Below are positions 27,255 to 36,208 of a stretch of DNA of 64,000 bases, one piece after another. The position numbers and the translations under genes are program-made. This DNA comes from Chryseobacterium taichungense (GTDB lineage Bacteria > Bacteroidota > Bacteroidia > Flavobacteriales > Weeksellaceae). The notes under the pieces are model-generated. The model worked only from the letters and a program-made list of their open reading frames with translations. It ran no database searches and had not been told where the DNA came from. The stretch spans positions 186,001 to 250,000 of the forward strand of contig NZ_FOBV01000001.1 in assembly GCF_900109935.1 (NCBI RefSeq), in the 5' to 3' direction. Each line of letters begins with the position of its first letter. The first letter of the stretch is position 1.

Positions 27255-27800
27255 TTAAAAATTCCTTTCTTTAAAGCTGGGAGCATTTTCATCTTTTTCG
27301 GAAAGTATGGCATCCTGTATACTAATTTTCCAGTCAATATTAAGATCTGAATCATTATATCTTACACTTCCTTCGGATTCCTTATTGTAAAAATTATCAC
27401 ATTTGTAAGAGAAAACCGCAGTTTCGCTGAGTACAGAAAATCCATGTCCGAACCCTCTTGGCACATACAGCTGTACTTTGTTTTCTGCTGTAAGTTCAAT
27501 TCCAAACCATTTTCCATAGGTTGGTGAATCTTCTCTCAGGTCAACTGCAACATCCCAAACGCTGCCCTCAAGGCAAGAAACCAATTTGGCCTGTGCATGC
27601 TCACCTTTCTGTAAATGTACTCCGCGGATTACGCCATAAGAAGATTTGGAGATGTTATCCTGAACAAAATGCCCATTCATTCCTGTAAGCTCCTCAAATT
27701 TTTTTTCATTAAATTTTTCAAAAAAATACCCTCTATCATCTTCAAAAATTGTAGGTTCGATGATATAACAATCTTTTAGCGGAGTTTCTTTTATTTTCAT
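27255..27800 (-). CDS. rfbC: dTDP-4-dehydrorhamnose 3,5-epimerase
   Basis: The 181-residue cupin has the RmlC motifs FFEKFNEKKF, the base histidine in IRGVHLQKG (about residue 62), DLREDSPTYGKWFG, and PRGFGHGFSVLSE with the second histidine and active-site region. It epimerises dTDP-4-keto-6-deoxyglucose at C3 and C5 for dTDP-L-rhamnose or related sugars. It is the last gene of the polysaccharide operon. The other dTDP-rhamnose genes (rfbA, rfbB, rfbD) are absent from the window and must be elsewhere if rhamnose is made. The start lies 3 bp past the upstream stop. Confidence 0.9.
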   Translation of the reverse strand: MKIKETPLKDCYIIEPTIFEDDRGYFFEKFNEKKFEELTGMNGHFVQDNISKSSYGVIRGVHLQKGEHAQAKLVSCLEGSVWDVAVDLREDSPTYGKWFGIELTAENKVQLYVPRGFGHGFSVLSETAVFSYKCDNFYNKESEGSVRYNDSDLNIDWKISIQDAILSEKDENAPSFKERNF

Positions 27801-27803
27801 TTT

Positions 27804-28778
27804 TTATTTAATAACAGATTTCATTTTCCTTTTTAAGCTTATTTTCATACCTAAATATATTGCTCCAAAGGGAATAAAAATAATCAATATAACAATACCA
27901 ATGGGTAATTTTGTATGGAGTAAAAAGACATTGATCACTAACTGACTAATAGCATAAATGCTACTGATTGTAAGGTGAGACAGCTTTTTTTCATTAGCAA
28001 GCAGTTGATAAAGATGTCTTCTGTGAGCTTCGAAAATGTTTTCTTTCAAACTCAGCCGCTCAATAATTGTCAATACAACTTCCATTCCGTAAACAGAAAA
28101 CAGCAAGATATATTTATAATCCTGAGTTTTCATAATAAGAAGAGTTACCAAACCAATTACCCAAAAACCGATACCCATACTTCCCACATCTCCGGCGAAG
28201 CATTTCGCTTTTTTTCTGAAATTAAAAAACAGAAAAACCAAAGACGCCAGAATTGCATAGGTTATAAAGTCATCTGCTGTAAAAGCAATAATATCTTGAT
28301 TGATGTATAGCAAAGTCAGTAATGTAACTAAAGTATAAGCACCTGTCATCCCATTTATTCCATCCATAAAATTATAGGCATTTAATGTACCTATGATCAT
28401 TATAAAGAACATCGGCCACGTCCAAAATGGTAATAGATTAAATGTTTTAGTGAAATAAAGCAAAAGGCATACAGATATAAAATGAACTGAAATTCTCACT
28501 TTGCCTGACAGTGTTTTAATATCATCTATAAAGCTGACAAGACATATTGCCAGTAATCCAAGCCCGAACGGCCAGTATACCTGGATTGTTTCTTTACAAT
28601 TAAATAAACAAAAAATCATAAAGGCTATCGGAAAGATAATTCCGCCTCCTCTCAGTGTAATCTGCGAATGGGCACTGCGATGATTGGGTTTGTCGATAAT
28701 ATTATATTTATCGGCGATTTTAAAATAGATATGTATTAAAATAAATAATGTTATGAAAACCAAGAGATGTTCTATCAT
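27804..28778 (-). CDS. Undecaprenyl-phosphate HexNAc-1-phosphate transferase (WbpL/WecA-like)
   Basis: The 324-residue polytopic membrane protein has about ten helices. It carries the PNPT family motifs: SFIDDIKTLSGK (82-93) with the Asp pair, NFMDGINGM (136-144), FAGDVGSMG (194-202) and AHRRHLYQLL (251-260). Such enzymes transfer a HexNAc-1-phosphate from a UDP-sugar to undecaprenyl phosphate and so start the repeat unit. Its place next to a 4-ketoreductase and L-FucNAc genes favours a WbpL-like enzyme using UDP-D-FucNAc or UDP-D-QuiNAc. The start overlaps the preceding stop by 4 bp. Confidence 0.88.
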   Translation of the reverse strand: MIEHLLVFITLFILIHIYFKIADKYNIIDKPNHRSAHSQITLRGGGIIFPIAFMIFCLFNCKETIQVYWPFGLGLLAICLVSFIDDIKTLSGKVRISVHFISVCLLLYFTKTFNLLPFWTWPMFFIMIIGTLNAYNFMDGINGMTGAYTLVTLLTLLYINQDIIAFTADDFITYAILASLVFLFFNFRKKAKCFAGDVGSMGIGFWVIGLVTLLIMKTQDYKYILLFSVYGMEVVLTIIERLSLKENIFEAHRRHLYQLLANEKKLSHLTISSIYAISQLVINVFLLHTKLPIGIVILIIFIPFGAIYLGMKISLKRKMKSVIK

Positions 28779-29671
28779 TCGTGTTCAAAGCTTTTTATAG
28801 TTTTTATTAATCCTTCTTTAGTCGACGAGGGAAGATGTCGAATATTTAAATTTTCTTTTATTTTCTGGTTAGAAACTTTATAATTTTCTGTCAGTTTTTT
28901 TAATCTTTCCGAATTTAATGAAAATTTTAATTTGTCACCAATTTTCGAAAAAGATTTTATAACGAAAGGATAGATTTTTAATTGTTTTGTCTTTTTTCCA
29001 AGAACTTCATCAATAATCTCTATCAATTCATTAGTTGATACAAAATCGTCATCTGCAAAATTATAAATTCCAGACTTAATTTCTTTATTTGTTAATAATT
29101 TTAATATTAAAAAGTTTAAATTATCTATACTTAAAAAAGATCTTTCATTATCAAAGGCTGCTAAAGGCCACGGAACATTTTTTTTAACCAACTTATAAAG
29201 CAAATTTAAGTTTCCTTTATTTCCCGGGCCATGAATCATGCATGGACGAATAATGAAAAGTCTTTTTGTGCATGGAAGTTTACAAGAAAGCAAATATTCT
29301 TCTGCAAGTAATTTAGATTTGCCATAAGGTGTTTGAGGTTGTGCGATTTGAGTTTCATACAAAATATCTTCAACGGTATCTGCTACAGCTTTTACACTGC
29401 TGAAATAAATAAAATCTTTTATATCAGAATGTAAAAAATCGTTAAAAATTTTCTTTGTTAATTCAGTATTCACCTTAAAATATTCATCTGCAACTGAAGT
29501 ATCTTCAGTATCATGTGCTTTGCCTGCAAGATGAATAATCGCATCGGCATCTCCAGGACAATTCCATTCGTTACGCATGGAAATTGCGAAAATATTTATT
29601 TTTTCTTCATTAAGATATTTCGATACATTTTGCCCTACAAAGCCTGATGCTCCGGTGATTATAACTTTCAT
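28775..29671 (-). CDS. NAD-dependent epimerase/4-ketoreductase (WbpV-like)
   Basis: The 298-residue short-chain dehydrogenase has the Rossmann motif TGASGFVGQNV (6-16), the acid/base serines in YFSSVKA, and the catalytic YGKSK (about residue 138). It is shorter than UDP-glucose 4-epimerases and sits directly upstream of the initiating transferase, as wbpV sits with wbpL. It probably reduces UDP-4-keto-6-deoxy-GlcNAc made by the PglF-like enzyme at 46434 to UDP-D-QuiNAc or UDP-D-FucNAc. The overlaps on both sides (1 bp and 4 bp) show tight coupling. Confidence 0.78.
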   Translation of the reverse strand: MKVIITGASGFVGQNVSKYLNEEKINIFAISMRNEWNCPGDADAIIHLAGKAHDTEDTSVADEYFKVNTELTKKIFNDFLHSDIKDFIYFSSVKAVADTVEDILYETQIAQPQTPYGKSKLLAEEYLLSCKLPCTKRLFIIRPCMIHGPGNKGNLNLLYKLVKKNVPWPLAAFDNERSFLSIDNLNFLILKLLTNKEIKSGIYNFADDDFVSTNELIEIIDEVLGKKTKQLKIYPFVIKSFSKIGDKLKFSLNSERLKKLTENYKVSNQKIKENLNIRHLPSSTKEGLIKTIKSFEHE

Positions 29672-30873
29672 TATTGAGAAATTATTTTTTCAAGATTTGA
29701 AATACATTGCTCCATTGTGTAGTTAAAATCATAATATTCTTTTCCATTTCTTCCTAAGGTAGCCAAATCACCATTTTTCATTTGTGATATCATTTGAATT
29801 ACAGATGCTAGCTTTTCTGCTTGACCTGCAGGCACAGAAAAGCCACAATTAGCTTCGGCTATGTTTTCCGCTCCTTCTCCATTTAACATTGCTAAAATTG
29901 GTTTTCCTGAACTCATGTACGCCTGAACTTTTGCAGGAACAGTAATATTAAATATAGGGTCATCTTTAAGACTTACTAATAATATATCTGCAACATTGAA
30001 AAAAGAAGCCATAGCTTCAACGGGATAGCGACCTACCGTATAGACAGTTTTCTCAAGGTTATTCATTTTAATAAACTCCTGAACAAAAGGCATCTTCCTA
30101 CCATCTCCTACTAAAATAAACTTAATATCAGTATTTTCCTTTAAATACAAAGCAGCCTTCATAACATTATCCATATCCTGTGCTTCACCGATATTTCCAG
30201 CGAACATTACCTTGAATCCTTCTGGAAGCTTAGGCAGTGGGAAGTTTTTGTTTCCTGAACATATAGTATGTTCTGCCCAATTAGGAAAATATTCGATTTT
30301 ACTTTCAAAATCGCCTTTTTCCAAAATAGATTTTTTAAAACCTTTAGATGTGACAAGTATTTTTTCTGATTCTTTGTAAAAGCTCTTCACCATTCTAGTA
30401 AAAAAACTTATTATAAATTTATTTTTAATACCACCAGCTATTTCAAGGCTTTCCGGCCATAAATCCATTACCCAAAAGTAAATGGGAGTTTTTTGCAGTT
30501 TCTTTACTATTAATGCAGGATAAAACTGTGTAATAGGTGATGGCTCATGTACAATAATCCTGTCAAACTTTTTAGACGATAGTTGTATTGCTTTCAAAGA
30601 AGCAAAGAAAGCCCAGCTAAAATAGTTGAGAAATAATCTAAAACCGCCGCCGTTTCCTCTTGTTAACAATAATGACCTTACAACTGTAACGCCATTAATA
30701 ATTTCCTTTCTTTTTTTTAAATATCCATACCCATTAAACACTTTACCTTCAGGATAATTTGGAATGCCTGTAAGAACAGTAACATCATGACCTCTTTTTT
30801 TTAATTCAAAGGCTAAATCATTACTTTTAAAATTTTCAGGAAAAAAATATTGAGTTACAATAAGTATTTTCAT
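29671..30873 (-). CDS. WbuB-like GT4 glycosyltransferase (probable L-FucNAc transferase)
   Basis: The start is MKILIVTQYFFPENF, whose A overlaps the wecB stop (TAATG). The 400-residue GT-B protein shows the WbuB-type N-terminus with GHDVTVLTGIPNYPEGKVF. A donor-binding half follows, with MFAGNIGEAQDMDNVM and an ADILLVSLK segment in place of the usual EX7E text. WbuB enzymes attach L-FucNAc to lipid-linked D-sugar in O-antigen assembly. The neighbouring UDP-L-FucNAc genes support that donor. Confidence 0.83.
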   Translation of the reverse strand: MKILIVTQYFFPENFKSNDLAFELKKRGHDVTVLTGIPNYPEGKVFNGYGYLKKRKEIINGVTVVRSLLLTRGNGGGFRLFLNYFSWAFFASLKAIQLSSKKFDRIIVHEPSPITQFYPALIVKKLQKTPIYFWVMDLWPESLEIAGGIKNKFIISFFTRMVKSFYKESEKILVTSKGFKKSILEKGDFESKIEYFPNWAEHTICSGNKNFPLPKLPEGFKVMFAGNIGEAQDMDNVMKAALYLKENTDIKFILVGDGRKMPFVQEFIKMNNLEKTVYTVGRYPVEAMASFFNVADILLVSLKDDPIFNITVPAKVQAYMSSGKPILAMLNGEGAENIAEANCGFSVPAGQAEKLASVIQMISQMKNGDLATLGRNGKEYYDFNYTMEQCISNLEKIISQ

Positions 30874-32009
30874 TATTTTTTGCTCCACACTACTCTGTTA
30901 ATATAATCTGTATAGCTGAGAATAATCCTTACCATCTTTTCAGATACGTTTGGCATTGAATAATCTGCAACCTGTCTGTAATTTCTTTCTTTTCCGGTTT
31001 CCTGCTGCTGAAGCTGGGCAAGTCCCTGCATAATTCTTTCCGGTGACAACCCTACCATCATCACGGAAGCTTCTTCCATGGCTTCCGGTCTTTCGTGAGC
31101 TTCCCGTATGTTCAGGGCCCTGAAATTCAAGATTGAAGATTCTTCAGAAATGGTTCCAGAATCTGATAAAACCGCATAGCTTCTCATCTGCAATGCATTA
31201 TAGTCATGAAATCCTAATGGTTTTAAAAACTGAATTTCAGGTCTCATGGTCAGCTTCATTTTATCAATCATATTTCTGGTTCTTGGATGAGTAGAAACAA
31301 TAATTGGGAATCCGAACTTTTCCACAATAGCATTAAGGCTTTCCATCAATCCATTAAAATTTTTCTCTGAATTGATATTTTCTTCCCGGTGAGAAGAGAC
31401 TACAAAATATTTCCCTTGTTCTAAATTTAAACGGCTTACTACATCTGAGCTTTCGATTTGCTGCAGATAGTGATTCAAGACCTCAAACATCGGAGAACCT
31501 GTCTTAATAATCCGGTCTGCAGGAAGCCCTTCTCTTAAAAGATATTCTCTTGCAATATCTGAATACGTAAGATTAATATCCGCTGTATGATCAACTATTT
31601 TCCTGTTTGTTTCCTCAGGAACCCTTTGATCAAAACATCTGTTTCCAGCTTCCATATGAAAAATCGGAATCTGCCTTTTTTTAGCAGGAATCGCACAAAG
31701 ACATGAATTGGTATCACCCAACACTAAAAATGCATCAGGCTTTATCTCTTCCAGAAGAGGATCAATTTTAATCAAAATATTTCCGATCGTTTCAGTAGCT
31801 GTTTTTCCGGCCGCTTCCAGGAAATAATCAGGTTTACGAAGTCCTAAATCTTCAAAGAAAATCTGATTAAGCTCATAATCATAATTTTGCCCTGTATGTA
31901 CGATAATATGTTCAACAGCCTCAGAATGATCTAAAGCTGACAATACTCTTGAGAGTCTAATAATTTCGGGCCTGGTGCCCACCACGGTTATTACTTTTAA
32001 TTTCTTCAT
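30873..32009 (-). CDS. wecB: UDP-N-acetylglucosamine 2-epimerase family (WbjD/FnlC-like)
   Basis: The 378-residue enzyme has the WecB motifs VGTRPEIIRLSRVL, LVLGDTNSCL, HMEAGNRCFDQRVPEETNR and SDSGTISEESS. In this locus, with WbjB and WbjC, it should be the C2 epimerase that makes UDP-L-FucNAc from its talose precursor (FnlC/WbjD). A generic UDP-ManNAc role is the alternative. An unusually large 179-bp gap, in which I see no gene, separates it from the WbjC gene upstream. Confidence 0.9.
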   Translation of the reverse strand: MKKLKVITVVGTRPEIIRLSRVLSALDHSEAVEHIIVHTGQNYDYELNQIFFEDLGLRKPDYFLEAAGKTATETIGNILIKIDPLLEEIKPDAFLVLGDTNSCLCAIPAKKRQIPIFHMEAGNRCFDQRVPEETNRKIVDHTADINLTYSDIAREYLLREGLPADRIIKTGSPMFEVLNHYLQQIESSDVVSRLNLEQGKYFVVSSHREENINSEKNFNGLMESLNAIVEKFGFPIIVSTHPRTRNMIDKMKLTMRPEIQFLKPLGFHDYNALQMRSYAVLSDSGTISEESSILNFRALNIREAHERPEAMEEASVMMVGLSPERIMQGLAQLQQQETGKERNYRQVADYSMPNVSEKMVRIILSYTDYINRVVWSKK

Positions 32010-32188
32010 TTGTAAAATTTGAAATTATTTTTTTTTGCAGCATCAAAAATACCAAATTCAAATGATAAATAGATATTTCCATGATGTTGTGATAAAAATA
32101 AAATTTGCTATAGCCTATAATTCTTATTTTAATACGATATTGAAACTGTTGAGGCTATTATTTAATAGTAATATAATATTCTATTCGA

Positions 32189-33307
32189 TCATACTTCCAC
32201 AAAATAGGTATCAGCATCTTCCGGATTAAACGGCTCATTGATCCAAAAGATAGTGTATAGTTCTTCTTCTCCAATATTTTTAATGTTATGTGTATACCAT
32301 ATCGGCATGTCTACATAAGCTGGCTCATTACTATCAAGATAAAAGTCTAATACTTCGTCCGTATCAATCTTTCTCAACTGTATTAATGCTTTTCCTTTTA
32401 TTACTGCAAATCTTTCTATTTTCCTGGTATGAAAATGATTTCCTCGTGTAATTCCCGGAACAGTCGTTGAAAAGGAACATTGGCCACCAATCCCCAACCT
32501 GATCACTTCCACAAAGGCACCTCTGGGATCTGTATGTTGTATAAATTTTACAGGGTAATGATTTTTAATATCAAAGTAACACCGGAACGTATTAAAAAGG
32601 TTTAAATCAAAACTACTTTCCAATCCAGGAATTTCGCCATTGTCAAAATATAAATTTTTAAAGTTTTCCAGCTTTTGAAGAACTTCGGACACTTTATTTA
32701 CTGAAGTATGAGGTACTTCATAAAACGTATTTGCGCCCTCATTTTCAATCTGGCTGATGATTTCCTGAACGAGCTCTGCTACATAAATTAATTTTACTTC
32801 ACCATCATTATCAATTACCGGTTTTTCACCATGAGTTAATTTATGGCAAAAGGTTGCAATGAAAGAATTATAGTTAGGTTTACCGAAAGGTCCAAACACA
32901 TTAGGAATTACCATCCCTGAAAATTTTCCTCCTGCTCTTTCCGCCCAGTCTGCCAGTAATTCTCTTCCCTCTTTTTTGGATTTTCCATACCAATTATATT
33001 TTTCTTCCTGTGATGAAGACGAAAAAACAACATGTGCTTTGGAGCCTGTATTTTCCAGTGATGTTACTAGTTTTTTAACAAGATCCACATTATTATGGTA
33101 AATAACCTCGGGATCAGGATGGCGATGCATTGCCGCCAAATGGATAATCACATCGCATTGTCTGACAAATTCATCTAACTTTTCAGATTCATCAAAAATT
33201 TCTCTGTCAAAATTTATTCTTTCGTATTTGTCCGGAGTTAATCCTAAAGTATTATATAAATGAGATCCGACAAAACCATTTTGTCCTGTAATTCCGATTC
33301 TTTTCAT
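32189..33307 (-). CDS. CapF/WbjC bifunctional reductase-cupin for UDP-L-FucNAc
   Basis: The 372-residue protein has an N-terminal SDR domain (about 1-245) with GITGQNGFVGSHL, HLAAMHRHPD and the catalytic YGKSKKEGRELL. A C-terminal cupin (about 255-372) shows DPRGAFVEVIRLG, GNHFHTRKIERFAVIKGKA and YTHNIKN. In Staphylococcus CapF the cupin epimerises the C3 position and the SDR reduces C4 of the UDP-4-keto sugar, giving UDP-L-pneumosamine/talose-type product. The start overlaps the preceding cupin gene by 4 bp (ATGA). Confidence 0.9.
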   Translation of the reverse strand: MKRIGITGQNGFVGSHLYNTLGLTPDKYERINFDREIFDESEKLDEFVRQCDVIIHLAAMHRHPDPEVIYHNNVDLVKKLVTSLENTGSKAHVVFSSSSQEEKYNWYGKSKKEGRELLADWAERAGGKFSGMVIPNVFGPFGKPNYNSFIATFCHKLTHGEKPVIDNDGEVKLIYVAELVQEIISQIENEGANTFYEVPHTSVNKVSEVLQKLENFKNLYFDNGEIPGLESSFDLNLFNTFRCYFDIKNHYPVKFIQHTDPRGAFVEVIRLGIGGQCSFSTTVPGITRGNHFHTRKIERFAVIKGKALIQLRKIDTDEVLDFYLDSNEPAYVDMPIWYTHNIKNIGEEELYTIFWINEPFNPEDADTYFVEV

Positions 33308-33732
33308 GATGTTAATTTTTCAAAATAATCTATCTCAAAACGATATTGGTCATCTATTTCCCCCAATAAGTAATTGGCCATTACCAATAGTCTTGATCCG
33401 TTTTCTTTCGCCTGAATCGCCGTAGCATATCCTTGGGGAATGTGCAGAACATTTAACTGACGACTGTCCAGTTCAAATTCTATTATTTCAGTTTGTTTAT
33501 CTGGTTCGATCCAATTGTCAATTTTCACAAGCCTTATGATAAAGCTTCCCGTTAATGCACTAAACCAGCGCTGCTCTATTTTATGTCCTATCCAGCCTCT
33601 GACAAAATGTGTATCTTTATTTTCGATAAAGTAAATTCTTTTCACTTCGGAAGCATCGAAATTATTATTGAAAAAAAGAGTGCCCCTTTCATCCAGATGA
33701 TTTCCTCCGGAAATAATTTTAGGAATTTCCAT
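33304..33732 (-). CDS. Stand-alone cupin sugar isomerase (FdtA/WxcM-like)
   Basis: The 142-residue single-domain cupin has GNHLDERGTLFF, RGWIGHKIEQRWFSALTGSF (with an His and Glu at the usual cupin positions) and IPQGYATAIQAKENGSRLLV. It resembles the WxcM/FdtA family of dTDP-sugar 3,4-ketoisomerases and RmlC-like epimerases. Placed between WbjB and WbjC, it may act on the same 4-keto intermediate or make another keto-sugar. Its catalytic identity cannot be settled from sequence. It is coupled to WbjC by a 4-bp overlap. Confidence 0.7.
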   Translation of the reverse strand: MEIPKIISGGNHLDERGTLFFNNNFDASEVKRIYFIENKDTHFVRGWIGHKIEQRWFSALTGSFIIRLVKIDNWIEPDKQTEIIEFELDSRQLNVLHIPQGYATAIQAKENGSRLLVMANYLLGEIDDQYRFEIDYFEKLTS

Positions 33733-33743
33733 ATTAATATACT

Positions 33744-34778
33744 TTAATCCGGATACTGCATGATATCTTCTCCTAACACTTCTTTTCGGATGAGAGGAAG
33801 CTTCATTAAAAGCTTTTTCATCCCTTCGACATCCTGCTGCTGAGTGTTATGAGAGTGATAATCCTCAACCTTTGAAATATCCTTTGTTCCTTCAGAAAAG
33901 TACTGAGCATAGTTCAGATCCCTGTTATCAGCCGGAATTCTATAAAAATCTCCCATATCTTCAGCTTTAAGCATTTCTTCACGCGTACACAATGTTTCGT
34001 ACAGCTTTTCACCATGTCTGGTTCCAATAACTTTTACAGGGTTATCTGCTTTAAACATTTCTTTCAGTGCTTGAGCGAGATCTCCAATTGTTCCTGCGGG
34101 AGCTTTATTGACAAACAAATCTCCGGGATTTCCGTGTTCAAATGCAAATAAAACCAAATCTACAGCTTCTTCCAGTGACATCAGGAATCTTGTCATATTC
34201 GGATCTGTAACGGTAATCGGTTCTCCGTTTTTAATCTGCTTTACAAATAGAGGAATAACAGAGCCTCTTGAAGCCATCACATTACCATATCTAGTGAGGC
34301 AGACCACTGTATTTTCAAGATTTCTGGATGCTGCTACGGCGACCTTTTCCATCATTGCTTTAGAAATTCCCATTGCATTGATAGGATAAGCAGCTTTATC
34401 GGTACTCAAGCATATCACTTTCTGTACATGATTCTGAGCTGCGGCGTCAATAACATTCTGTGTTCCCTCAACATTTGTCTTCACGGCCTGCATGGGGAAA
34501 AATTCGCAAGAAGGTACCTGTTTAAGGGCTGCTGCATGAAAAACATAATCTACACCTCTCATAGCCGATTCAACACTTCTGTAGTCTCTTACATCACCTA
34601 TATAGAATTTTAATTTATCATTTTTAAACTGATTTCTCATATCATCCTGCTTCTTTTCATCGCGGGAGAAAATCCTGATTTCTTTAAAATGATCTGTATG
34701 AATAAATTTCCTTAAAACAGCCGTTCCAAATGAACCTGTTCCGCCGGTAATAAGCAGGGTTTTATTTTGTATTTGCAT
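33744..34778 (-). CDS. CapE/WbjB UDP-GlcNAc inverting 4,6-dehydratase/5-epimerase
   Basis: The 344-residue SDR shows ITGGTGSFGTAVL at the N-terminus, HAAALKQVPSCEFFP, and LSTDKAAYPINAMGISK. In the last motif the usual SDR tyrosine is a methionine (MxxxK), as in WbjB/CapE and PglF-type dehydratases, where Asp-Lys does the chemistry. RHGEKLYETL is the conserved C-terminal substrate motif. It starts the UDP-L-FucNAc pathway from UDP-GlcNAc. The start codon overlaps the preceding glycosyltransferase stop (TAATG). Confidence 0.92.
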   Translation of the reverse strand: MQIQNKTLLITGGTGSFGTAVLRKFIHTDHFKEIRIFSRDEKKQDDMRNQFKNDKLKFYIGDVRDYRSVESAMRGVDYVFHAAALKQVPSCEFFPMQAVKTNVEGTQNVIDAAAQNHVQKVICLSTDKAAYPINAMGISKAMMEKVAVAASRNLENTVVCLTRYGNVMASRGSVIPLFVKQIKNGEPITVTDPNMTRFLMSLEEAVDLVLFAFEHGNPGDLFVNKAPAGTIGDLAQALKEMFKADNPVKVIGTRHGEKLYETLCTREEMLKAEDMGDFYRIPADNRDLNYAQYFSEGTKDISKVEDYHSHNTQQQDVEGMKKLLMKLPLIRKEVLGEDIMQYPD

Positions 34779-35782
34779 TATTCTAACAATTCAATAAGTT
34801 TATTTATATTATTATTTACTTTGCTGACACTATCTTTTACATTATTTCCTAAAGATAATGTAAAAGAAGCAACAATACTATCAACATTATCAGGATCAAA
34901 TACCAATGACGGATTGCAGACCGCATAGGTATAAGGTAAATCTGCACCAATGATTTTACAATTATTATCAATAGCCTCTAAAAGGCCTAATCCAAAACTT
35001 TCAGACAATGAAGGAAATATTAAATATTCTGCGGCATAATAAATTTTACCCAGAACATCTCTTGAAATGTTGCCGTAGTTTATAATAGGATATCCATTTT
35101 GCTTTTTTAACTCTATAAGATTATATAATGTATTAAATTGTCTATCTATTGTAAGCATTAGTTTTCCTGTTTTATGTATATCATAAAATTTACAGAAAGC
35201 ATCAATTAATTTTAAATGATTTTTATGCTGATGACCATTACTTACATACAGGTATGTTGATTTTTCTTTTTTTACTGTCTCATCTTTAATTACTTCATAA
35301 AAAGGAATAATAAAAATTTTTTTCAAATCTATCCCTATTCTTCTTGATAGCAGTTCAGCCATAGTATCTGATTGCACTATCCATTCATCAGTATTATTTT
35401 TAAAGTTTATTAAAGCTTTTCTCTTTAGCCATAATAATGCTTTTGTTTTTATATTATAAGAGGGTGGAATTTCCAAAAAAAGTCTCTGATGAAAATATAC
35501 ATATACTTTACAAGAAAGTTTAATAGTAGGTGGTAGATTTGCAAAACACAAAACAGTGCTAAAAATATCCTTATTTTTTTTGTAAAATAAGTTTCTGTTT
35601 TTCAATCCTGATTTTAAAAAAGTGATTGTATTAGAGTCTTTAATGTGAAAATTGATATGTAACAATCTTTCATCCAGTAGATAATAAATTTTTCTATCAG
35701 TATTTTCGAGCTTTTCTATAAGATAATCTAATAGAATCTTACCTCCACTGTCATTAATATAAACTGCGTCTATTAATATCAT
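34778..35782 (-). CDS. GT4-type glycosyltransferase
   Basis: The start is the ATG at 35782; the upstream TTG is unlikely. The roughly 334-residue GT-B protein opens LIDAVYINDSGGKILLDYL. Its C-terminal donor domain carries YLYVSNGHQHKNHLKLIDAF and the retaining-transferase EX7E motif in SLSESFGLGLLEAIDN. Sequence is AT-rich relative to the biosynthetic genes next to it, typical of exchanged serotype genes. Donor and acceptor unknown. Downstream it is coupled to WbjB; upstream lies the pseudogene region. Confidence 0.82.
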   Translation of the reverse strand: MILIDAVYINDSGGKILLDYLIEKLENTDRKIYYLLDERLLHINFHIKDSNTITFLKSGLKNRNLFYKKNKDIFSTVLCFANLPPTIKLSCKVYVYFHQRLFLEIPPSYNIKTKALLWLKRKALINFKNNTDEWIVQSDTMAELLSRRIGIDLKKIFIIPFYEVIKDETVKKEKSTYLYVSNGHQHKNHLKLIDAFCKFYDIHKTGKLMLTIDRQFNTLYNLIELKKQNGYPIINYGNISRDVLGKIYYAAEYLIFPSLSESFGLGLLEAIDNNCKIIGADLPYTYAVCNPSLVFDPDNVDSIVASFTLSLGNNVKDSVSKVNNNINKLIELLE

Positions 35783-35891
35783 AATCAATTTATTATAATG
35801 CGAAGTTTATTGAAAATTCAACTTCAGCATTGAAAAGTCTTTAATAAAAATGCTCTTTTTTGTCAATGGGATGAGTACCTGCATTATCATA

Positions 35892-36208
35892 TTATTTTAG
35901 TAATTCCAAATAAGAATTTATTTGATGTACATCTTTTTCGTTAATATTAAAATTCTGAACATTTTCGTAGTATGTATACTAATTTTGCTCAATATTATGA
36001 ATAGCATCCATTAAAGATTTCTCATTTCAGGATCAAATATACAGCCTGTTTCAGGTTCCGTTAATAATTCTGTATTAGAACCTATCATTTGGCTCAAAAG
36101 GAGTACGCAATCATGATGCAAAGCCTCTTCTACAACCAGTCCCCACGGCTCGCTAACAGAGGGCAATACAATAGTCTTTTTAGAGATTTCGTCCCAAAGA
36201 TATTTTTT
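35892..36208 (-). pseudogene. Composite remnant of a GT4 glycosyltransferase C-terminus
   Basis: In the same frame as the gene at 36209, past its TAA stop, the sequence reads KKYLWDEISKKTI, a normal GT4 C-terminal helix. It switches straight into VLPSVSEPWGLVVEEALHH and GSNTELLTEPETGCIFDP, the EX7E donor-binding core of a different GT4 enzyme. That frame stops at 36011. The +1 or -1 frame continues the homology (NEKSLMDAIHNIEQN, an in-frame TAG, then YTYYENVQNFNINEKDVHQ) to a TAA at 35892. So a deletion joined two transferase genes, and at least three lesions followed. Confidence 0.8.

Noticed and set aside
32035..32229. 64-codon plus-strand frame in the gap near wecB
   Set aside because: It runs into the WbjC gene on the other strand and is low complexity; treated as chance.
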